A stretch of 64,000 nt of DNA from Strigamia acuminata (lineage: Eukaryota > Arthropoda > Chilopoda > Geophilomorpha > Linotaeniidae), in assembly GCA_949358305.1 (NCBI GenBank), contig OX442320.1, positions 9,192,259 to 9,256,258 on the forward strand. Direction: 5' to 3'. The notes below the pieces were generated by a model, which saw only the letters and a list, made by a program, of their open reading frames with translations, was not told the origin of the DNA and did not search any database. A program made the position numbers and the translations under genes. This document shows, piece after piece, positions 11,494 through 22,300 of this stretch. Within the stretch, counting starts at the first letter, position 1; each line of letters opens with the position of its first letter.

Positions 11494-11942
11494 GCGACAG
11501 TTGCATCGCGCTACCATAGTAAACGCGATATTTTATGACGTCATCGTTCGTATCGAGGTTGACTCGAGTTTTGAATTTTACTTTTGATGCCAGTTTTAAG
11601 GAACAGATAGGGCTCGGTTTGCGTGTAAATAAGTTTGTAGTTGTTGAAATAACTAATTAATGGGACAGATATAAGAGCTAGAATTCGTTATGAGTTGAAA
11701 TTTAACGTTGAAATGTGGATTTGATGTGAAAACAAACTCAACATGGGCGAAATGATGGAGTGGAGGAAACTGCCAAACCGAGCCAACACCACAGAATAAC
11801 ACAGTCAACGCGATATTTTGTGACGTCATCCTTGGCATCGAGGTTGAGGCGAGTTTTGAATTTTACTTTACATGCGGGTTTGATCAGGTAGGGCGAGGTT
11901 TGCGAGGACAGGCAGTCACTGTCCGATTTGATACGTATCGAT
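11494..11942. repeat. Direct repeat, copy B of ~450 bp dispersed element
   Basis: This copy matches 9540-10005 in order and orientation, starting GCGACAGTTGCATCGCG and ending GTATCGAT. Small indels distinguish the copies, for example a shorter ATAACACAGTC block here. Together the two copies frame the foldback element, so the three may have moved or duplicated as one unit. Confidence 0.75.
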
Positions 11943-12760
11943 CCGCAGAATCTAATGACTTTTGCCGTGCATAATTATTTCCGGTCTGGTTTAAATTTTG
12001 TTACAATGTTAAGTTGTGTAAATCAAAGTGTTTGATAATGATGATTCTACTTTGATGCGAGTTTTCAGGATCAGAAAGGGCTCGCGGATCGAAATTGGAA
12101 GAGAAAAAGAGTCATGACAGATAAGTTATAATGAATTTTGTCGATATTTTTTTTATTGTTTTATTAAATTTGATTTTCCGCCATCTGAGGGCAATTGTTT
12201 GTGACTAAAAGTTTTAGTTCGACCGTAGCTCACGGATGGCACGACGGAGCTGGAAGCATCCCGCACGCTCATTAAATATTCAAAAATCCGAGACTTGACT
12301 CATTTTTTCTTCAGAGTGCAAACCAGAAAGAATTGCGAGATCAACGTTCGAGGTGAGCTATCTTTGTTTAGTCTTATTATTTTTACAAATTTTTAGTTTT
12401 ATTTTCCCCGCACTTAAATGAATTAGTGGCTCTTTTTAAACTGTCGTATCTGTTTATTATTCGCGCTCGTTGCTGCATATTTTTTTAACTTCTCCTATTT
12501 TTATGGTTAAATTTATTTTGACTTTGCTTTATTTCATTGAAAAATGTATGACATTTTGTACGCCATTATACACTTTTATTGCTATTATGTTTACTGATTT
12601 TTTTCTTTTCTCTTTAGCAGTATTACACTTGCAAATTTACGGGTGCGTGTAATTTGAAGACATGCTAGGAACTTCGTCGGGCAAAGACACCGAGATTTGG
12701 AATCCACTTCACGCACAATTTATTTTAACTGTCTTAAAATAAATGTATACTTTTTTTTCT
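11943..12760. other. Gene-free spacer
   Basis: AT-rich sequence with no supported exon, RNA gene or repeat array. The short open frames here lack coding character. Confidence 0.5.
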
Positions 12761-12762
12761 AC

Positions 12763-13335
12763 TCTTCCCTCCATTTTACCTTCTCCTTTTCTCTTCTCTT
12801 TCCTTTCCTTCTCCTTTTCTCTTCTCTTTCCTTTCCTTCTCCTTTTCTCTTCTCTTTCCTTTCCTTCTCCTTTTCTCTTCTCTTTCCTTTCCTTTCCTTC
12901 TCCTTTTCTCTTCTCTTTCCTTTCCTTCTCCTTTTCTCTTCTCTTTCCTTTCCTTTCCTTCTCCTTTTCTCTTCTCTTTCCTTTCCTTCTCCTTTTCTCT
13001 TCTCTTTCCTTTCCTTCTCCTTTTCTCTTCTCTTTCCTTCTCCTTTTCTCTTCTCTTTCCTTCTCCTTTTCTCTTCTCTTTCCTTTCCTTCTCCTTTTCT
13101 CTTCTCTTTCCTTTCCTTCTCCTTTTCTCTTCTCTTTCCTTTCCTTCTCCTTTTCTCTTCTCTTTCCTTTCCTTTCCTTCTCCTTTTCTCTTCTCTTTCC
13201 TTTCCTTCTCCTTTTCTCTTCTCTTTCCTTTCCTTTCCTTCTCCTTTTCTCTTCTCTTTCCTTTCCTTTCCTTCTCCTTTTCTCTTCTCTTTCCTTTCCT
13301 TTTCTCTTCTCTTTCCTTTCCTTTTCTCTTTCCCT
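12763..13335. repeat. Pyrimidine-only minisatellite
   Basis: The strand shown is almost pure C and T, built from CTTTCCTTCTCCTTTTCTCT units of 18-28 bases that differ by whole CTTTC steps. Two overlapping plus frames stay open through it (SFSLLFPFLLLF-like) only because the repeat has no stop codons. A homopurine-homopyrimidine mirror-type tract like this is a classic candidate for triplex DNA. Confidence 0.9.
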
Positions 13336-13693
13336 AAATCTCCACGTTGATCGATGCTCCTTTATATATATTTTCAGCTAAGTCTTTTTAATGAAATCGG
13401 CGATAGTAACAGTGCATTGTAGATAATTGATTTTATAAGAAATGAAAAAAAAAAATTAAAAATACTTTATTCAAAGAATTTACATGCTTAGTTTGAAAAA
13501 TGGATTATTGGACATAGCTTATAAAATATTCACAATACTAAAAAAACGAATACATATAAAATAAATAATTAGTTAAAATTCGTGAGGACTGCCGAATGGC
13601 AGGATAATCCACTTCAGGTCGTCGGTTGTCCTGCTTCAATCTCCCGTCTTCGTATTTCTAAGATGGAAAACTAACAAAAAATTGAAAGAATAG

Positions 13694-14165
13694 AAAAGCA
13701 TTAATTGCGTACGAGAGGAAAGGAAAGGAAAGAAAAGCATTAATTGCGTACGAGAGGAAAGGAAAGAAAAGCATTAATTGCGTACGAGAGGAGAGGAAAG
13801 GAAAGAAAAGCATTAATTGCGTACGAGAGGAGAGGAAAGGAAAGAAAAGCATTAATTGCGTACGAGAGGAGAGGAAAGGAAAGAAAAGCATTAATTGCGT
13901 ACGAGAGGAGAGGAAAGGAAAGAAAAGCATTAATTGCGTACGAGAGGAGAGGAAAGGAAAGAAAAGCATTAATTGCGTACGAGAGGAGAGGAAAGAAAAG
14001 AAAAGCATTAATTGCGTACGAGAGGAAAGGAAAGAAAAGCATTAATTGCGTACGAGAGGAGAGGAAAGGAAAGAAAAGCATTAATTGCGTACGAGAGGAG
14101 AGGAAAGGAAAGAAAAGCATTAATGGCGGAGGAGAGGAGAGAAAAGAAAAAAGAAAAGCATTAAT
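13694..14165. repeat. 39 bp tandem array (AAAAGCATTAATTGCGTACG family)
   Basis: About a dozen units carry AAAAGCATTAATTGCGTACG followed by an AG-rich tail of variable length. The last two units change to AAAAGCATTAATGGCG. That variant core recurs at 28012-28090 just beyond the 17 bp satellite, 14 kb away. The open frames on both strands are period effects. Confidence 0.9.
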
Positions 14166-15685
14166 GGCGTCAATCCATGAAAGATATCTTAATAGCACAA
14201 GTAGAACCAACTCAATTTAACAAACAAATTAAGACGAAAAGAACAACAGATAAAATAAATGCAGAAAAGAAAAAATTTAAAATTAACTAATAGAAAAATG
14301 TAAAATATTTAAGAAACCACTTACTCCGTGATGTGACCTCCTCCAGTGTAGAATGTCGACTGGTGCTGACAAAATCCCTGCCGGAAATCAGATGTCCGAA
14401 AACGAGGCGTCCTAATTTGCATGTAAATGACACAGAGATGATGTCACTCGTCACGTTACATTCACCTAGTGGCGACTTCTCGGAACTATCACACGTGTGC
14501 AGCAACGGACGTGAGCGGGCCGCCGACAAGTTCCACCTGGAAAAAGAGAATTTCAAAGGTAAATTTATTTCAATTAGTGTACAAATTTAATGCTGGCAAC
14601 TTCTCATTATTACTTTATTTTATTTTAGAGACTCGTGCTTTAAGACAACTATATAAGTATGGTAAGTATTTTACATTTTTAATGCGGGCTATGCTTTATA
14701 TTAAAACTACTTTTTTTCTTTTTCTTTAGAATACTACCGACAAACGGCGAAGTAAAAAGCAACTAAAACCATAGGTTGCTGAATATTGAATTTTACAAAT
14801 TAAAGTAAAAATATGTTTATCTTGAAAATTAGAAAATAAAATTAAAATTATAATTATGAAGCATAAAAGTTCAAATTTTTTGAAAAAACAATAACCTTAC
14901 ATAATGTAAAACCCAGGTTTAAGCTGAAAAAGGACAGCTACCACTCATGACCCGGAAAACCCAGTTAAGCCATAGTGCCTTTCTATTTGAAGGTCCAGGA
15001 CCTAGGGGCCCAATCCTAGGCCCTGGAAAATAATATTACCTGCAGTCTTCTTGCTGTCTTCAACCTCGTCCTAGTCCTAGTCCTTCCATGTGATGTTGTC
15101 CCTGAATCTGAAAGAAATAAAAATAAAAATGGCAAACAAAAAATCAGCACAAATACAAATGCCCAAATAAATGTAACATAACGGACCAATGAACAAAAGA
15201 AAAAAAAAATTGAAATACAAAAAAATTATCGTACAAAATTACAAAAAATAAATTGAGAATCAAATTAAAATAAAATCCAAAGAATCTGGTCGCGGCCCGT
15301 TTATATTCCTCACCTCAACTGGTGGACGACGTCTTGTTCAAACAAAATGGCAGCCTTTTATCCTTAAAAATGCAAACTAAAAAAAATGAGAAAAATTAAC
15401 GAATAAATAAGTTGCAAAGTTTCGATAAAATAAAATGTTCTGATAATAATGCGTAAATAAAGATAACAAAAGCCTTTGAAAATTCAACGACTAATGTATA
15501 ATTCCACGATTATAATAAACTACTAAATTTGTTTAAAATAATAAAAATTTTACCGGTATTCATAAAATACGGGAGTCCATGTCCGCTCGAATCTCGTCGC
15601 CATTATAAGAAAATAAAATGTCCGAAGAATGCTGAAAAATAAAATAAAATGCACTATTAATAATGCGGAAATAATGACAGCAAAA

Positions 15686-15830
15686 ATATGTAGGCCTAAA
15701 CCTATAGACAAAGAAAAAAATATGTAGGCCTAAACCTATAGACAAAGAAAAAAATATGTAGGCCTAAACCTATAAACAAAGAAAAAAATATGTAGGCCTA
15801 AATAAACGAATGCAACGACAAACAAAGAAA
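15686..15830. repeat. ~34 bp tandem repeat
   Basis: Four to five units of AAAAATATGTAGGCCTAAAC followed by CTATAGACAAAG; the last unit is truncated and diverged. Confidence 0.85.
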
Positions 15831-17829
15831 AAAATAGAGGCCTAAATAAACGAAATCAAACACACGATAAAAGAAAATGTCGCTTACCTAAGAACCGTAA
15901 TCCGCTTCCATCCGGTAGTAGTCCTCATTTAAAATTCGTGAATACTTAATGAGGGTTCAAGCAAGCTTTCTAAAACCGTCGGAATTTTCTGTTTTATCGA
16001 AGAAACTGCGAAAATATCGATGAATAGCTAATGAGCAATTTCAGGCGATTTTCTCATCTCCAGCCATTTTTCAAACGTCACTTCCGGGAAATATTGCCAT
16101 CGCCATCTGCCGTCAATAAGATAAAACGAAGAACGTAAACCACCTTGTCATTAAACTGCTACCAATATAGAAAAAATTAAGTAATCTAAATATTAAATAA
16201 AAACATTTTATATCTCTGAAAAGGACAAATAAAAAAAAATACGATTCAGAAAGTCGGGTTTTCTCACCGGATTTAGAAGTCTGCAGTCCGATGCGAGTCC
16301 GCTGCAACCATTTGCTAACGTCTGCACGATACCGCGACAGAATTCTTCTTTATCCAGCAAACTGAAACATGAGGTGTAACTTTGAGTACGGAAAACTTAC
16401 CTGCATTACACTTAAGCACTAAGAAATGAACCAGAGCGATGATTATTTTTGCGATGGCGATGTATCTCGTAGAATTGCGTAACATGTAGATATGTTGGTG
16501 TGAAAACTAATTCTACAATTTTTATTTTAAAATTGGCTTCCACCTTCTGTAACCTGCGCAGAAAATGTCGCATCGTAGACTGTATTCCCCACTTAGCAAT
16601 GTGTAAAACTAAAACCCCCTCGATATTTTTCAAAAAAGAGCAAATATTCCTCAGCATTTTTTGCAAAATTGCTCAGTGTCAATTGCGGTTGTCGTTATTT
16701 TTCCAAATTTTAAACTCTTCTCTCATCTTGAAAGTCCTGAGTGGTAAACGAAGAATTGTGTTTTTTTGACCAAAGTTCTTCCATAACATGTGAATGCAGA
16801 TTTTCAAACTGTGGTTAACAAAAAATAACTCCTGGTTCAGAAATGGATCCCATACAATATCGAAAAAGTTTTAAAGCTAACTTTCGAGGGGAATAAACAG
16901 ATTCATCGTCGTTTGATTGAAACCATGACAAAATATCGCGCCAATCAGACGACTTAACAAAACTTAAATGAAATGAAATCCCGAGATATTTACTGAAAGA
17001 AATGTTTGCAACCTCATCGGATTATAGCAACTGTAGAATGATTGTTGGTTGTACTGCATTTCCCAGATTTAACGAGTGTTTCTACTGACAAGTGAATGCG
17101 GTATTTCGTGGTTGAGTTTAGCAGCCATTTCCAAGCGAACCAATATTTCTCGAATTTCTTGTTGATGGAATATGCCGTGCACAAATTTTCTTTTATCGAC
17201 TCTTGGAGATATCATCGTGTTAGACTTGTTTGTAATGACGTGCCTGGTTTTTTTGTTTTTTTTTCCGTAAAATATCAGAAAGGAATATTACTACAAGAAT
17301 GATATTCGGTAATTTTGGATCGTTGATTACTCTGATCCAACTCTGAGATTGTCGAGTAACTGCATCTTCCAGCCTTTCTTCTGCTCATCCACAACATCAC
17401 CGGGCGACTTTTACAGAATATTCCATACATTAGAAGCTAATGCAAATGCAGCATTAGGTGTGAAATGGTTGACCAGTTATTATTGGTAATGAAAGGCACT
17501 GTAGCAAACAGCCGAACCTGCAATAAAGTTAACCTGAAATAAAAAAATTTAAAAAAATCATTAAGAGCCATTAGTTACATTTCTTGTCGTTTTATGCTGT
17601 TTTTTACTTACCTTACATTTTCCATTCTCTAATTCGAGTATTCATACTCATGTATTCATGTACTCTTTTGGCCCAACAAAGAAATTTCTTTATTTTAATT
17701 CCCAAAAATTATAGGAACTTAAATAAAAAGTTTAGACTTTCAAATCTATTTTTCAAGTTTTGATTTTGCAACTGGCAGGAAAATTCTTTTTGATTTAGCA
17801 TTCACAAGTGCTAAGAGGGATCTGCCAGA

Positions 17830-18130
17830 CAAATTTTACCTACAACTTTTACCACCATTCTCCCATTTTTAACTACAACTTTTACCACCATTCTCCCATT
17901 TTTACCTCCAACTTTACATCCATTCTGCAATATTTAAACTCCAACTTTACATCCATTCTGCAATATTTTAACTCCAACTTTTACTACCATTCTCTCATTT
18001 TTACCTACAACTTTTATGTCGAAATTTTACCTCTAACTTTGACCTCCATTTTGACCTCCAACCATAACTCCAACTTTTTTCTCCACCTTCTTTCTCCAAC
18101 TTTTACCTCCATTCTCCTACTTTTACTTCC
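17830..18130. repeat. Degenerate ~30 bp tandem repeat
   Basis: Units carry CAACTTTTACCACCATTCTC or CAACTTTACATCCATTCTGC, becoming more diverged toward 18130. The open frame through it is a by-product of the period. Confidence 0.8.
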
Positions 18131-19342
18131 AAATTTTGAAAGAAACCAACAAACGCACAACGGTCATGTCAAATTAAATAAAAGCCTTTATAATAAGAAA
18201 TGATTATGAATAGAAAACAAATAAATAAATAAATAAATAAATAAGTACTAAAAAAAGTAATGATCATGTAAATAAAAAATAAAAGCAACCAATTGGACAG
18301 TAAAGGACCGCCAATTTTGACGAGAAAGGGCCACCAAATTGGCTGGGCGGAAAAGAATCGCCAAATTTGCTGCGCGGGAAAGCACCATAAAATTGGCTAA
18401 GGCAGAGAGGGCAAATTGAACCACAAAGAATAGGGCGTTTTGACGGAAAATATAACCAAATTATGTGGCGGGAATGGCCAAGTTTGACAGGAAAGGAAAT
18501 CAAATTAAGTGGTAATAAAGGGTAAATTTGGCAGGAAAAATCGCTAAAATGGTTCGCCAAATTCAGCTGGAAAAAAGTTATTGTTATACAATTACGTGGA
18601 AAATGCACAGGACCTGCTCGCCGTCATTGTTGTCATCGGTCCTTCACTTTTTAGCTGGCATTATGGCAATCATATCCTCCACATAATTCTCTAGAATAAA
18701 ATAAGAATTCTTATAAAATCACAAATAAATATTGCAAAAAAAAAACTAATTACATATGCACTGGAAAAAAAAATTATTATGTACAGCGTGACCAATTCAA
18801 ATTTGCATGAAAGCCTAATAATCTTTGTTTTAAAAAGTCAAATTTTCAAATATAAAAAGCACGAATAAAGGAAAGTGCCACTCTCAATTTGGCACAAATT
18901 TTTGCCAAACATTTTAAAATTCAACTTCAACTTACCACTCAAAACAAATCCATCTCAAGTGTTAATACACTGAAAAACAAAGAAAAGAAAAGAAAACACA
19001 TTATCAATATAAAAATCACCGAGTGGTTTCGTCGACCCACGATGTCTTCAAACAAAACATATCTCATCAACTGAGCCAGATATGTAATAATAAACCGATT
19101 CCGACATATCAAACATGAAAAACAAATTAATTACGCTAATTAATCTGATGCTATCTCGGTATTTTGCTTGTAAAGTTCGCTGGAAATCCAATAGATGACA
19201 GACCGGTTTTCTAGCCTGTTATTCACGAAATAACTCGAAATAAAAACAGAGATATAATAATAATAATATGAATATGAATATCAAATATCATTTTACTACA
19301 AAACTGAAACAAAAAACAAACAACAACTTATTTCCAACAAAC

Positions 19343-22300
19343 TTATTCATCTTTGATTTCGTTTTTTGAATGTTGCTGCAACTTTTGCGACAAATTTGTC
19401 TGGTGATGCGACAAATATCCTACAGTTTGCTGCGCAACTTGATTCAACGTGTGGCACACCTGCGCTATCGCAATGGGCAATTCCGGGAATTTACTATACG
19501 CAATAAGATCATTTTTACTCATAAGTCTGTCCTCTAAAACTCCACCTTTAACAAAAAACAAAAAATTAAAAAAATAAAGTTTCTCATGTTTTCACAAAAA
19601 TCAAATTTCATTACCCAATAAAATATGTTTCGGCATCTTTTTTTGAATGGCCAAAACCTTCGCTACATCACTCTTACGATCGCAAAACACAATTGCTTCG
19701 AATCGTATGCAATTTAAAAAATGATTAAGTGGGATGAACTTCGTATCCTGCAAAAAAACACAAAAACTTAAACGAAATTCGCTTTTCTTTCATTCAGACA
19801 ACACACTTTAATGGCTAATGAAAGTATCTCCGTTGGCTGCACGTAATAATGCAATCCGTGCTTGAAAAATATCCGTTTGGCGTCCAATACTTCGTCCTGG
19901 AATAACTGATTGAGGTGATAAATCGCAACGAATTCGCTATTTTCGAAATTTCAACGGATAAATCCGGCGATGAGGTTTTCGTATGGGATTGGCTGTGAAT
20001 AATAAACGTCAATTGTTGTTTGTTAATCGGGTGGATGGATATTTACTTCTCTGTGCGTTGGTTTTTTTAATCTGACAAAATCGCATTTCATTTGGGGAGT
20101 TCTTGTGTCGGCTTCGTAAATCGGTCCTTCCGTCTCCACCATCCTTCCGTCTCCACCATCCTTCCGTCTCCACCATCCTTCCGTCTCCACCATCCTTCCG
20201 TCTCCACCATCCTTCCGTCTCCACCATCCTTCCGTCTCCACCATCCTTCCGTCTCCACCATCCTTCCGTCTCCACCATCCTTCCGTCTCCACCATCCTTC
20301 CGTCTCCACCATCCTTCCGTCTCCACCATCCTTCCGTCTCCACCATCCTTCCGTCTCCACCATCCTTCCGTCTCCACCATCCTTCCGTCTCCACCATCCT
20401 TCCGTCTCCACCATCCTTCCGTCTCCACCATCCTTCCGTCTCCACCATCCTTCCGTCTCCACCATCCTTCCGTCTCCACCATCCTTCCGTCTCCACCATC
20501 CTTCCGTCTCCACCATCCTTCCGTCTCCACCATCCTTCCGTCTCCACCATCCTTCCGTCTCCACCATCCTTCCGTCTCCACCATCCTTCCGTCTCCACCA
20601 TCCTTCCGTCTCCACCATCCTTCCGTCTCCACCATCCTTCCGTCTCCACCATCCTTCCGTCTCCACCTTCCTTCCGTCTCCACCATCCTTCCGTCTCCAC
20701 CTTCCTTCCGTCTCCACCTTCCTTCCGTCTCCACCTTCCTTCCGTCTCCACCTTCCTTCCGTCTCCACCTTCCTTCCGTCTCCACCTTCCTTCCGTCTCC
20801 ACCTTCCTTCCGTCTCCACCTTCCTTCCGTCTCCACCTTCCTTCCGTCTCCACCTTCCTTCCGTCTCCACCTTCCTTCCGTCTCCACCTTCCTTCCGTCT
20901 CCACCTTCCTTCCGTCTCCACCTTCCTTCCGTCTCCACCTTCCTTCCGTCTCCACCTTCCTTCCGTCTCCACCTTCCTTCCGTCTCCACCTTCCTTCCGT
21001 CTCCACCTTCCTTCCGTCTCCACCTTCCTTCCGTCTCCACCTTCCTTCCGTCTCCACCTTCCTTCCGTCTCCACCTTCCTTCCGTCTCCACCTTCCTTCC
21101 GTCTCCACCTTCCTTCCGTCTCCACCTTCCTTCCGTCTCCACCTTCCTTCCGTCTCCACCTTCCTTCCGTCTCCACCTTCCTTCCGTCTCCACCTTCCTT
21201 CCGTCTCCACCTTCCTTCCGTCTCCACCTTCCTTCCGTCTCCACCTTCCTTCCGTCTCCACCTTCCTTCCGTCTCCACCTTCCTTCCGTCTCCACCTTCC
21301 TTCCGTCTCCACCTTCCTTCCGTCTCCACCTTCCTTCCGTCTCCACCTTCCTTCCGTCTCCACCTTCCTTCCGTCTCCACCTTCCTTCCGTCTCCACCTT
21401 CCTTCCGTCTCCACCTTCCTTCCGTCTCCACCTTCCTTCCGTCTCCACCTTCCTTCCGTCTCCACCTTCCTTCCGTCTCCACCTTCCTTCCGTCTCCACC
21501 TTCCTTCCGTCTCCACCTTCCTTCCGTCTCCACCTTCCTTCCGTCTCCACCTTCCTTCCGTCTCCACCTTCCTTCCGTCTCCACCTTCCTTCCGTCTCCA
21601 CCTTCCTTCCGTCTCCACCTTCCTTCCGTCTCCACCTTCCTTCCGTCTCCACCTTCCTTCCGTCTCCACCTTCCTTCCGTCTCCACCTTCCTTCCGTCTC
21701 CACCTTCCTTCCGTCTCCACCTTCCTTCCGTCTCCACCTTCCTTCCGTCTCCACCTTCCTTCCGTCTCCACCTTCCTTCCGTCTCCACCTTCCTTCCGTC
21801 TCCACCTTCCTTCCGTCTCCACCTTCCTTCCGTCTCCACCTTCCTTCCGTCTCCACCTTCCTTCCGTCTCCACCTTCCTTCCGTCTCCACCTTCCTTCCG
21901 TCTCCACCTTCCTTCCGTCTCCACCTTCCTTCCGTCTCCACCTTCCTTCCGTCTCCACCTTCCTTCCGTCTCCACCTTCCTTCCGTCTCCACCTTCCTTC
22001 CGTCTCCACCTTCCTTCCGTCTCCACCTTCCTTCCGTCTCCACCTTCCTTCCGTCTCCACCTTCCTTCCGTCTCCACCTTCCTTCCGTCTCCACCTTCCT
22101 TCCGTCTCCACCTTCCTTCCGTCTCCACCTTCCTTCCGTCTCCACCTTCCTTCCGTCTCCACCTTCCTTCCGTCTCCACCTTCCTTCCGTCTCCACCTTC
22201 CTTCCGTCTCCACCTTCCTTCCGTCTCCACCTTCCTTCCGTCTCCACCTTCCTTCCGTCTCCACCTTCCTTCCGTCTCCACCTTCCTTCCGTCTCCACCT

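Larger units (their letters stand above)
14166..19342. other. Gene-poor region with minor tandem repeats
   Basis: I see no complete gene here. A minus-strand stretch 14538-14325 has an acceptor-like CAG, ~70 open codons (SAARSRPLLHTCDSSEKSPL) and a GTAAGT donor, and could be an exon or a lncRNA exon. Short repeats include four to five ATATGTAGGCCTAAACC units at about 15686-15830 and a CAACTTTTACCACCATTCTC tract at about 17830-18130. At 18290-18570 there is a diffuse run of CCAAATTTGGC-like words. The remainder is AT-rich and unassigned. Confidence 0.45.

Noticed and set aside
9540-11942. LTR retrotransposon with 450 bp LTRs
   Set aside because: No TG...CA ends, primer-binding site, gag or reverse transcriptase sequence lies between the direct repeats; only the foldback element does.
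12697-13381. Two overlapping 200+ codon frames rich in S, F and L
   Set aside because: Produced by a pyrimidine-only repeat; composition and period explain them fully.
13694-14165. CRISPR-like regular spacing
   Set aside because: Whole units repeat without unique spacers and the genome is eukaryotic with spliced genes.
13658-14220. Repeat-protein-like frames on both strands
   Set aside because: The 39 bp tandem unit is a multiple of three without stops, so open frames are expected by chance.
16412-16769. Overlapping ~85-codon frames on both strands
   Set aside because: No family likeness, no splice context and no compositional difference from surrounding AT-rich DNA.
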